Of a DNA stretch of 7,239 nucleotides, positions 1-5,645 are shown piece by piece. How positions within the stretch are numbered: position 1 is the first letter of the stretch; each line of letters opens with the position of its first letter. Made by a program: the position numbers and the translations under genes. Below the pieces are notes generated by a model. The model saw only the letters and a list, made by a program, of their open reading frames with translations. It was not told where the DNA came from and did no database searches. Source of the DNA: Methanosarcinales archaeon (lineage in GTDB: Archaea > Halobacteriota > Methanosarcinia > Methanosarcinales > Methanogasteraceae); assembly GCA_030666765.1 (NCBI GenBank), contig DAOUXE010000047.1, forward strand, positions 1 through 7,239, read 5' to 3'.

Positions 1-70
1 CAGAGAGCCTATTGTTCTTGCCAGAAAATACATGATCGCAATCGGGCAACCAATCAACATACCTGAGTAG
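1..70 (+). CDS. C-terminal end of an unidentified protein (partial)
   Basis: Frame 2 is open from the window edge to a TAG stop at 68-70. It reads about 22 residues, ending in a segment like VLARKYMIAIGQPINIPE, which has an ordinary protein composition. The other two frames look less protein-like. A 6-bp inverted repeat followed by TTTT starts five bases after the stop, as expected at the end of a gene. Too little is present to name a family, and the start lies outside the window. The gene would be convergent with the helicase, whose stop is 360 bases away. It may still be a chance open frame. Confidence 0.4.
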   Translation, partial: REPIVLARKYMIAIGQPINIPE

Positions 71-74
71 TTAC

Positions 75-92
75 TAAGTATGTACTTATTTT
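75..92 (+). terminator. Hairpin plus T-run after the left-edge gene
   Basis: TAAGTA (75-80) and TACTTA (83-88) are a perfect 6-bp inverted repeat separated by two bases, followed directly by TTTT (89-92). It lies just after the stop at 68-70. Archaeal termination depends mainly on T-tracts and this one is short, so the call is moderate. Confidence 0.4.
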
Positions 93-156
93 AAAAGCGT
101 TAGTGGCAACAAATTTAAAGATCCGACTCAAGGTAAACCAACAACAAGAGACAACT

Positions 157-249
157 ATGGACGATCAAAAGTGGTACGGAAGAAAGGATCTTTCAAACTC
201 AGGTATAAGTCACCCAAACCCCGGACTTAAGTCCAGATCCTACACATAG
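157..249 (+). CDS. Possible 30-residue small protein, unknown
   Basis: An ATG at 157 opens a 30-residue frame ending in TAG at 247-249. The peptide begins MDDQKWYGRKDL and is basic and polar, with no membrane segment or cysteine. A TATA-like TTTAAAG sits at 114-120, so a transcript would start near 140, and a weak AAGAG lies six bases before the ATG. These signals make it more than a random ORF, but the length is well within chance and no family is recognised. The palindrome GGACTTAAGTCC lies within its 3' third, which could instead mean the region is structural rather than coding. Confidence 0.2.
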   Translation: MDDQKWYGRKDLSNSGISHPNPGLKSRSYT

Positions 250-340
250 CGACTCCATACCACGCATCTCGCCGTTGCATAGTATGCCGCATCGTATCAT
301 ATAATCACAACCAGTGCTGCCATAATATATATATAACTAA

Positions 341-360
341 CGCCCCCACCCCACGCCCCC
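341..360 (-). other. G-rich tract on the helicase strand
   Basis: On the minus strand this reads as three G runs of 5, 4 and 5 separated by 3 and 1 bases. It lies about 70 bases beyond the helicase stop, followed (on the minus strand) by an alternating AT tract at 335-325. It could form a G-quadruplex-like structure in the helicase 3' transcript, or be simple low-complexity sequence. No function is proven. Confidence 0.35.
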
Positions 361-430
361 ATTAGACAGTTTCATACAGGTGTTGCCGCAGACCTCTGGA
401 ATAATCCCAAATCTAAGAAGTAACCACCAA

Positions 431-2917
431 TCACCCCTCCACCGCCTTCCGGACCCTCCTTGCATCCTGCCCGACCGCCTCGTTCCCAAACACCCGTGCA
501 ATCATCTCGATCGCCTCAAGATTGCGTGCGACATGGTCCAGGTACTCAAGAACGTCGCCTGCATAAGCATAGATCCCATAATCACCGATCCCGCGCACGA
601 TTCCCCCGGGATCCATCCCCTCACATCTCATCTCAACCAACCGCTTCGAGAAAGCAAGTTCAGCGCATCCGCAGTGCGGCGCATCCTTGTGCTTGCAGAC
701 CATGAAGTCAGTGATGAATGCGAGAATCTGTTCGCGGATGTCTCCATCGAGAGCGGAAACACCGTCTCCTGAAAAGACGATGTCGTACGCCGCACCCTGA
801 AAAACCCTTGAGGGAATGTGCATCTTTAAGGCGGCAGAGATCCTTGCAGCATTCTTGAAATAGACCGAACCGAACGTCTCGAGCGATACCGCAGTATCGA
901 GCGGCGAAGCATCCTTCTCGATCGCATCTCGAATCAGGAACGCCTGCTCTACGCTCAAGAAGTGTGTTGCAACGATTCCACCAAACTCTGTTGGCGTGGC
1001 AGAACGCGTCAGGAGCCCGTACTTGACCAGTCTTCCGAAGAGATATTCGAAATCACCACCTCCGATCAGGAGATCGTTTAGCTGATGCAGTTCCTCCTTG
1101 TTCCGTGCGAGTGCGGATGATGCGAGCAGTTCCTCCATCTGCGCTGGCTCCTCATACAGGACATCGACAGGTTCGATCTCGTGCTGGAGGAGCTTGAATG
1201 CGATCTCATCCTCAGTCTCTGAGCCGCCGTGATATTTTCTGTCAGGCTCAGCAAGCAAGACGACCTTCCCGAGATCGTGGTAATCGGGTCTTCCAGCCCG
1301 CCCGAGCATCTGGTGAAACGCATGTCCGGTCAGCCAGTCGATGCCCATGGCAAGCGACTCGAATATCACCTGAGAGGCAGGGAAATCGACACCTGCCGCG
1401 AGTGCCGCGGTTGTAACGACGACCTCGAGTTTGCCGTCTGCGAATGCCCGCGTTATGCGTCTTCGCTCCTTCTGCGAAAGACCAGCGTGGTACGCGGCTG
1501 CATTGATCCGGAGGGATTTTGCAAGTCCGTGGCACCGCTGCCGCGAGTTTGTAAAGACGATCGTCTGCCCGCGATAGCCCTTCGATGACTTCGTGCCCCA
1601 TTCCTGTCGTGCCAGTCGGTCGATGATCCGCACCTTGTCCCGTTCCCCTGCAAAGAGGAGGTGCAGCTCGAGCGGCACAGGTCTCTCCTCGTACCTGACC
1701 AGTCTTCCGCCGGGTTTCGTTGAACCTTGTTTTCCCGAACCTTTTCGGGAGAGTTTTTTCAGGAGCGATTTCGGATCGCCGACGGTCGCTGACAGGAACA
1801 GGAACTGTGCATCCGGAGCGATGTGCTTTAACCGCGCTATCAAGCCGTCCAGCCGGTGCCCGCGCTCCTCGTCTGCAAGCGTATGCACCTCATCAATGAC
1901 GACGGTGCCAATCTTCCCGAGCCTGCCAGCCTTCCCTGCCCTGAGCAGGTAATCCACGCCCTCATAAGTGCCAACCCAGATCGCGTTAGAAGCCGCCAGT
2001 GACTTCTTCTTCCTCTTTTCATGCATTATCCGGCTCACCCCAACCTGCAGCACCGTTGTGATCCCTAGCGAGATGTAACGCTCTCTAAAGTCATCCTCCT
2101 TCTGGTTTGCAAGCGCAACCAGCGGAACTACGAAGAGGAAGTTCCCCCGCCCTTCCAGGAGGTTCTTTATCCCTGCAAGTTCGCCGATCAGCGTCTTTCC
2201 TGTCGCGGTCTCTGAGATAACCAACTGGCTCGTACCTTTAAGAAGACCGTTCTCGACCGAGAGTGCTTGAACAGGGAGCAGTTCCTTTATTTTTCCAGAA
2301 AGCAGTTTTCCAAACCGACCGGGAAGTGGTAGATCGCTTATCTTTACAGGCGCTATGTCAGTAGGTTTTGTTGCTGCAATCGTGCTGTACAGTGTGAGGT
2401 CATGGTCGAGGCGCTCAGGGTCAAGCATCCCAAAGACGCGGTCGAGGTCCCGCGTTCTAAGAAGCGTCTTCTCGATCCGTTCGAGACCGGCTTCCCCGAG
2501 TTTCCTGTGGGCAAGTTCCCTGTGCAGTTCCCCAAGCGCACAATCCGGGCATAGCATCTCGTTCCGAGACTTAATCGACCGTTTATCTATTGGAGTGAAC
2601 TTATTTTCAAGCAAGCAGTAACGGCAGAGACGAACCGATCTGCATGAGAGTTGGTAACCTTTCAGCATCTCTACAAACTCCCGCGCGGTCTTTAAGTCCC
2701 CAGGTGCAAGCAGTATCAGGTCTGCGCTTCTCAGCATCTCGATTACTTCGGATGGTTTTTTGAAGCGGTTTTTTGACATAAACTTCTGCGGACGCACCCC
2801 CTTCCCGGTTTTCGCAAGTGTGAGCGTGCCACAGAAGATGGGGGTCTTCCGGAAGTCTTTGACCTGCATGATGCCGATCTTTGACCGCTCCGGGCAAGCG
2901 ATAACTGAGATAGTCAT
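431..2917 (-). CDS. SF2 DEAD/DEAH-box helicase with N-terminal zinc finger
   Basis: This is an 828-residue ATP-dependent superfamily 2 helicase. An N-terminal domain carries a CxxC...CxxC zinc site (C98/C101 and C123/C126). A glutamine in LLPVQ (Q217) fits the Q-motif position. Motif I is SETATGKT (235-242), motif II DEVH (342-345), motif III SAT (376-378), a motif IV-like TIVFTNSR (452-459), motif V TTAALAAGVDFP (502-513) and motif VI QMLGRAGRP (536-544). The C-terminal region resembles the helical tail of Ski2/Hel308-like enzymes and has a second cysteine/histidine group (C741, H743, H748, C749, C751). Methanogens encode such helicases (MJ1401-like), and the N-terminal region may correspond to Pfam DUF5814, which I recall but could not check. 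The substrate, DNA or RNA, is unknown. The start at 2917 has no Shine-Dalgarno, which suits a leaderless mRNA. The gene is divergent from DUF447. All motifs are intact and the gene appears complete. Confidence 0.9.
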   Translation of the reverse strand: MTISVIACPERSKIGIMQVKDFRKTPIFCGTLTLAKTGKGVRPQKFMSKNRFKKPSEVIEMLRSADLILLAPGDLKTAREFVEMLKGYQLSCRSVRLCRYCLLENKFTPIDKRSIKSRNEMLCPDCALGELHRELAHRKLGEAGLERIEKTLLRTRDLDRVFGMLDPERLDHDLTLYSTIAATKPTDIAPVKISDLPLPGRFGKLLSGKIKELLPVQALSVENGLLKGTSQLVISETATGKTLIGELAGIKNLLEGRGNFLFVVPLVALANQKEDDFRERYISLGITTVLQVGVSRIMHEKRKKKSLAASNAIWVGTYEGVDYLLRAGKAGRLGKIGTVVIDEVHTLADEERGHRLDGLIARLKHIAPDAQFLFLSATVGDPKSLLKKLSRKGSGKQGSTKPGGRLVRYEERPVPLELHLLFAGERDKVRIIDRLARQEWGTKSSKGYRGQTIVFTNSRQRCHGLAKSLRINAAAYHAGLSQKERRRITRAFADGKLEVVVTTAALAAGVDFPASQVIFESLAMGIDWLTGHAFHQMLGRAGRPDYHDLGKVVLLAEPDRKYHGGSETEDEIAFKLLQHEIEPVDVLYEEPAQMEELLASSALARNKEELHQLNDLLIGGGDFEYLFGRLVKYGLLTRSATPTEFGGIVATHFLSVEQAFLIRDAIEKDASPLDTAVSLETFGSVYFKNAARISAALKMHIPSRVFQGAAYDIVFSGDGVSALDGDIREQILAFITDFMVCKHKDAPHCGCAELAFSKRLVEMRCEGMDPGGIVRGIGDYGIYAYAGDVLEYLDHVARNLEAIEMIARVFGNEAVGQDARRVRKAVEG

Positions 2918-2944
2918 ATAACATCATAGAGATGTATTGCACAT

Positions 2945-3007
2945 AACGCTTTCAGAACATACGTAACACCTGAAACACATAACACCTGAAATACCTGAAA
3001 CGCTTTC
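2945..3007. promoter_or_regulatory. Iterated-repeat candidate operator in divergent spacer
   Basis: The 107-bp gap between the divergent helicase and DUF447 genes holds three direct copies of ACCTGAAA (2968-2975, 2984-2991, 2993-3000). The first two are part of a longer TAACACCTGAAA (2964-2975 and 2980-2991), 16 bp apart. The set is bracketed by two copies of AACGCTTTC (2945-2953 and 2999-3007). TTTCAG at 2950-2955 is the inverse of the CTGAAA core, so an inverted pair is also present. No convincing TATA box is visible for either gene. A regulator-binding site is inferred, not shown. Confidence 0.45.
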
Positions 3008-3024
3008 GTAAGCAGGACCAAAAC

Positions 3025-3627
3025 ATGACCAGGACAGGATCGGAGAATATGGACAGACCAGACCCAGCCGACTTCGGAATCCTCGACGGGATCTCAGAGG
3101 TCATCGCAACAACGAGATCGGACGCAGGCACTCCGAATGCTGCGCCCATCGGAATCATCAGGGATCGCGACAGGTTATGCGTGCAACTCTTCTCCGGATC
3201 GCATACGCGGCAGAACGCTGCCGGAACTGGGAATATCGTTGCAAACATCATCCACGACCCGGTGATGTATGTGGAGTGCACATTCGGAGATCCGGATCCG
3301 GAAGCATTCGAATACCCTGGTGGTATGGACTATCCGGTGCTGAAACGTGCGAGTGCGTGGATTTTATTTGAATGCAGCCAGTCGAAGGATAATATGTTTG
3401 AATTAACACCGATATGTGGAATGATTCGTGATAAACCGATTTTTTGTATAAACAGAGGTGCAAATTCAGTGATAGAGGCACTCGTGCATGCAACACGGTA
3501 CCGTCTAAACGGCGACGCACAATATCTCGATCTGATCAGGCATTACGACAGGATCGTGCAGAGATGCGGTGGATCTGCCGAGAAAGATGCGATCGCGAGA
3601 CTGAAAGAGATCATGGAGATACGATGA
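3025..3627 (+). CDS. DUF447 family protein (flavin reductase-like fold)
   Basis: This 200-residue protein matches the archaeal DUF447 family. Residues 22-44 hold the SEVIATT...PNAAPIGI block, GSHT is at 58-61, and NIVANIIHDP at 70-79 continues the split-barrel flavin-binding fold. NRGANSVIEALVHATRY (143-159) begins the helical C-terminal domain. Family members have an FMN-binding-type fold, but no reaction is established to my knowledge. The ATG at 3025 is used here. An in-frame ATG at 3049 has GGAG at 3042-3045, only three bases away, and would still keep the full conserved core, so the start is uncertain by eight residues. The gene overlaps the DUF89 gene by four bases (ATGA), pointing to co-translation. 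Length is normal and nothing is broken. Confidence 0.88.
   Translation: MTRTGSENMDRPDPADFGILDGISEVIATTRSDAGTPNAAPIGIIRDRDRLCVQLFSGSHTRQNAAGTGNIVANIIHDPVMYVECTFGDPDPEAFEYPGGMDYPVLKRASAWILFECSQSKDNMFELTPICGMIRDKPIFCINRGANSVIEALVHATRYRLNGDAQYLDLIRHYDRIVQRCGGSAEKDAIARLKEIMEIR
3615..3626 (+). promoter_or_regulatory. Ribosome binding site and ATGA junction for DUF89
   Basis: GGAG at 3615-3618 lies five bases before the ATG at 3624. That ATG overlaps the DUF447 stop TGA (3625-3627). This site fixes the DUF89 start at 3624 rather than the ATG 60 codons upstream at 3444, which lies inside DUF447 in another frame. The conserved family N-terminus (ECIPC) also begins right after 3624. Confidence 0.75.
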
Positions 3628-4469
3628 AAGCGCATCTCGAATGCATTCCCTGCCTCCTGAAACAGTCGCTCAATGCTACAAGGGTGGTAACTGATGATCA
3701 GGCAGTGCAGGAGAAGGTGCTGAAATCGGTGATGAAGGAGTTACTGGGCACCCCGGTCGATTATGTCCCTCCCCTCATCGCGCGTACCATATATTCCATA
3801 GTAGATGACATTACCGGGTGCGACGATCCGTATAAAAATCTTAAAATGGAATACAACCAGATCGGGATGAGGATGTATCCATATCTGAAAGATATCGTAG
3901 ATAAATCGGATGATCGACTATTCACCTCGGTGAAACTTGCGATTGCTGGAAATATCATTGATTTTGGTGCGGATATCCAGTTCGATGTCAAAGAAACGAT
4001 AAGGGATGTGCTGACAAAGGAATTTGCGATAAATGACTACCCTTTGTTTGTGGAATCGCTTGAAGACTCAGAGAGCATACTGTATCTTGCAGATAATGCC
4101 GGAGAGGTAGCTTTCGACCGGATACTCATCGAAGAGATAATAGATTACACGGATGTCGTGTATGCTGTAAAGAATAAGCCAATAATCAACGATGCGACCA
4201 TAGACGATGCTATCTTCTGCGGAATTGATTCCATCGCGGAGATCGTGACGACATCGGACACGCCGGGGACGATTCTTGAACGGTGCGATCCGGAATTTGT
4301 CGAGATCTATCGATCTGCGGATGTGATCATCAGCAAAGGGCAAGGAAACTACGAGACATTAAGCGATGAAGCAGGCAACATCTTCTTTCTGCTCCTGGCG
4401 AAGTGTCCGGTGATCGCATCCGATCTCGGTGTTATGGTAGGGGATGCTGTGCTTCTATCGGCGCCGTGA
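3624..4469 (+). CDS. DUF89 (ARMT1-like) family metal-dependent phosphatase
   Basis: This 281-residue protein is an archaeal DUF89 member of the AF1104/PH1575 type. It opens with the family hallmark ECIPCLLKQ (6-14). It carries GNIIDFG (109-115), LADNAGE (155-161; D157 and N158 correspond to the metal/active-site DN pair), KPIINDAT (185-192) and DVIISKGQGNYE (233-244), ending with KCPVI (260-264) and GVMVGD (269-274). Eukaryotic and plant DUF89 proteins are metal-dependent phosphatases proposed to remove damaged or surplus phosphometabolites. The substrate of the archaeal group is not known to me. The start at 3624 overlaps the DUF447 stop by ATGA, so the two are likely co-translated. A flavin or cofactor damage-control role for the pair is inference only. 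The usual C-terminal segment is present, so the gene is complete. Confidence 0.92.
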   Translation: MKAHLECIPCLLKQSLNATRVVTDDQAVQEKVLKSVMKELLGTPVDYVPPLIARTIYSIVDDITGCDDPYKNLKMEYNQIGMRMYPYLKDIVDKSDDRLFTSVKLAIAGNIIDFGADIQFDVKETIRDVLTKEFAINDYPLFVESLEDSESILYLADNAGEVAFDRILIEEIIDYTDVVYAVKNKPIINDATIDDAIFCGIDSIAEIVTTSDTPGTILERCDPEFVEIYRSADVIISKGQGNYETLSDEAGNIFFLLLAKCPVIASDLGVMVGDAVLLSAP

Positions 4470-4594
4470 GTAAATTATCAGGGGCTGTGGGCACATCGTG
4501 TTTGAGTCTTTTTATCATTTTTTTATTATTTTCTGGGAACGTAGGATTGTCTTACGCGATCCCAACTGCTGGAATAGGAGCACCATCGATCTGA
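4466..4594 (+). CDS. Possible 42-residue hydrophobic small protein
   Basis: A GTG at 4466 overlaps the DUF89 stop (GTGA) and opens a 42-residue frame ending in TGA at 4592-4594. The product has a short polar start (MSKLSGAVG), one hydrophobic stretch (about residues 12-23, with the core LFIIFLLF) and then a SYA site that could be a signal-peptidase cleavage point. That is the profile of a small membrane or exported peptide coupled to DUF89. Against it, no Shine-Dalgarno is visible, and the hydrophobic run is encoded by the T-rich tract at 4501-4533, which looks like a terminator and would encode F, L and I in any case. No family is recognised. Confidence 0.2.
   Translation: MSKLSGAVGTSCLSLFIIFLLFSGNVGLSYAIPTAGIGAPSI
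4501..4533 (+). terminator. T-rich terminator after DUF447-DUF89
   Basis: T runs of 5 (4509-4513), 7 (4518-4524) and 4 (4529-4532) lie 40-63 bases after the DUF89 stop. Such successive T-tracts are the main archaeal termination signal. They probably end the DUF447-DUF89 transcript. Confidence 0.55.
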
Positions 4595-4618
4595 AAAGCC
4601 ATTTACAGCATCAATCCG

Positions 4619-4687
4619 CGTAATATGCGTTAATCTGCTGCAAATAAAACTTTTATCCACAGATTAACACCGATTTCACTGATTACG
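4619..4687. repeat. Long imperfect inverted repeat (REP-like)
   Basis: Nested arms pair across the element: CGTAAT (4619-4624) with ATTACG (4682-4687), GTTAATCTG (4629-4637) with CAGATTAAC (4660-4668), and at the centre ATAAAA (4644-4649) with TTTTAT (4651-4656). The motif resembles the widely seen intergenic sequence built from TGCGTTAATCTG and ATTAACACAGATT words found repeated in many genomes, so it is probably a dispersed repeat. Only one copy is in this window. Confidence 0.55.
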
Positions 4688-4922
4688 CCCATCTAATAGT
4701 ATCCGTATCTTACGGGTTGGCATCCAGTTTTTCAACCGACCAGAACAAATTAAAAAGTGTCTGATGGGATGTGGATGAATTTTTCCAATTAAGGAACAGT
4801 CGCTCATACACCACGACTTTCGGTGAATTGAAATGGCCTGTCCTTTTATCGTTAAAGAACATATGTAGAATTGCCAATGATAACGACGCGATTGAAGAAT
4901 AGACGTTTGAAAGGAGCGTAAC

Positions 4923-5030
4923 GTGCCATACCTGCGCAACACCTTTTGGGCTATGATTTACGTTTCACTGAAAATTGAGATACGCGAATACATGATACAA
5001 CACCAATATACTACACCAGGTTATAAATAA
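4923..5030 (+). CDS. Possible 35-residue small protein, unknown
   Basis: A GTG at 4923 is preceded by AAGGAG (4911-4916) with an ideal six-base spacer, the best Shine-Dalgarno in the window. The frame ends with TAA at 5028-5030. The peptide starts MPYLRNTFWAMIYVSLKIEI, an amphipathic or hydrophobic first half followed by a polar tail. There is a distant likeness to the last helix of DDE transposases, but it is too weak to rely on. It may be a genuine small protein, a transposase remnant, or chance. Confidence 0.22.
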   Translation: MPYLRNTFWAMIYVSLKIEIREYMIQHQYTTPGYK

Positions 5031-5109
5031 AGTGTCAGTATATAAATCCGGATCTTTATTCACTCTAATCCACTTCCGTATGTGCGCCATACACTTCTCA
5101 ATAAATTTC

Positions 5110-5167
5110 CTGGTTCTGCTGTTTTCTTTCGGTGTCTGTTGAAAACCACAGAATCTGTTAGAACCAG
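5110..5167. promoter_or_regulatory. Nested palindromes upstream of operon TATA box
   Basis: CTGGTTCT (5110-5117) pairs with AGAACCAG (5160-5167). Inside, GTTTTC (5121-5126) pairs with GAAAAC (5141-5146). A separate 11-bp palindrome ACAGAATCTGT lies at 5148-5158. The cluster ends four bases before the TATA box of the beta-helix/polyferredoxin operon. This position suits an activator or repressor site. A terminator or structured RNA for an upstream transcript is the alternative. Confidence 0.45.
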
Positions 5168-5171
5168 AAAC

Positions 5172-5179
5172 TTTTATAT
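5172..5179 (+). promoter_or_regulatory. Archaeal TATA box for beta-helix/polyferredoxin operon
   Basis: TTTTATAT is centred about 30 bases before the ATG at 5206 and is preceded by a purine-rich AGAAAC that could act as a BRE. Archaeal initiation about 26 bases downstream would put the start at or a few bases before the ATG, giving a leaderless mRNA. This agrees with the lack of a Shine-Dalgarno there. Confidence 0.65.
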
Positions 5180-5205
5180 TGATTCATACTTGATAACCTT
5201 CTAAC

Positions 5206-5643
5206 ATGGAGACCAATTTCATAAAGCGGCACAAGGATTCCAATACTTTTATCATCGACGGGTCGTCTTTTTTTGACGAGCCTGTGTATCTTAAAGGCAA
5301 TCTGATCGTTGGTGACAACACCGATTTCTGGAGCGACCTGATCGTTACAGGGTCTCTTGAACTGAGGAAATATGTTGCAATTAAGGGCTCGGTGCGTGCA
5401 GCAAATGTGATCATCGGCGCACATTCGACGGTCGATGGGGGTGTTACAACAAAGCAGAACTGCACCGTGCTTGATCACGCCATGATCGGCGGAAATATCA
5501 CAGCAGGCGGAGATGTCATGCTCAGACCGAACATCAGAGCCGGAATCGTTGGTGCGGCAGGTAACATCGAGGTTACAGGCAGGATTTACGTCAAGGAACT
5601 GCGAGCAGAAAAGAAGATCATCGCAAGGAAAGATATGCTGTAA
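5206..5643 (+). CDS. Bactofilin-like polymer-forming beta-helix protein
   Basis: This 145-residue protein is a short right-handed beta-helix. From about residue 28 to 130 it repeats turns of the type LKGNLIVG, DLIVTGSLEL, VAIKGSVRAANVIIG, AMIGGNITAGGDVML and GNIEVTGRIYV, with regularly spaced G and V/I. This is the pattern of bactofilin/polymer-forming proteins (PF04519-like). There is no signal peptide or membrane segment, so it is probably cytosolic. Family members self-assemble into filaments or act as scaffolds. Here the stop is two bases before the polyferredoxin ATG, so the two are one operon. A structural role next to an electron-transfer subunit is inference. The start at 5206 is fixed by the TATA spacing and lack of other starts. 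A single cysteine (C86) argues against metal binding. Confidence 0.78.
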   Translation: METNFIKRHKDSNTFIIDGSSFFDEPVYLKGNLIVGDNTDFWSDLIVTGSLELRKYVAIKGSVRAANVIIGAHSTVDGGVTTKQNCTVLDHAMIGGNITAGGDVMLRPNIRAGIVGAAGNIEVTGRIYVKELRAEKKIIARKDML

Positions 5644-5645
5644 CG

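Larger units (their letters stand above)
71..430. other. Intergenic region between convergent genes
   Basis: No recognisable gene is present. The stretch contains the hairpin and T-run at 75-92, a TATA-like TTTAAAG at 114-120 before a 30-codon ORF (157-249), a perfect 12-bp palindrome GGACTTAAGTCC (223-234), an alternating AT tract (325-335) and a C-rich tract (341-360, 16 C in 20 bases). No tRNA-like cloverleaf or CRISPR repeat was seen. Confidence 0.6.
4470..5205. other. Gene-poor region before the beta-helix/polyferredoxin operon
   Basis: This 736-bp stretch has no recognised gene. It contains the T-rich terminator (4501-4533), the end of the possible hydrophobic ORF, an inverted repeat (4619-4687), two short plus-strand frames (4771-4902 from GTG, 43 codons, poor start signals; and 4923-5030, with a good Shine-Dalgarno), a TATA-like TATATAAAT (5039-5047), a palindrome cluster (5110-5167) and the operon TATA box. 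Composition is more AT-rich than the flanking genes. A decayed gene or mobile element is possible, but I could not align the pieces to any family. Confidence 0.6.

Noticed and set aside
360..385. Possible further copy of the TAGACCTGTTGCG end (TTAGACAG...GTGTTGCCGC)
   Set aside because: Only scattered words match, with an insertion between them, so it is not a convincing copy of the terminal repeat.
380..772. 130-codon plus-strand frame over the 3' end of the helicase
   Set aside because: It lies opposite the conserved helicase frame, and its product is low-complexity, rich in P, H and S, with no family likeness.
3444..3623. 60-codon N-terminal extension of DUF89
   Set aside because: It lies wholly inside DUF447 in another frame. 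The family N-terminus (ECIPC) and the GGAG site place the start at 3624.
4676..4942. 88-codon minus-strand frame from a GTG start
   Set aside because: It has no ribosome site, no recognisable family, a composition rich in R, S and H, and its end overlaps the inverted repeat.
5080..5142. 20-codon hydrophobic frame downstream of TATATAAAT (5039-5047)
   Set aside because: It is very short, has no ribosome site, and overlaps the palindrome cluster, which explains the sequence better.
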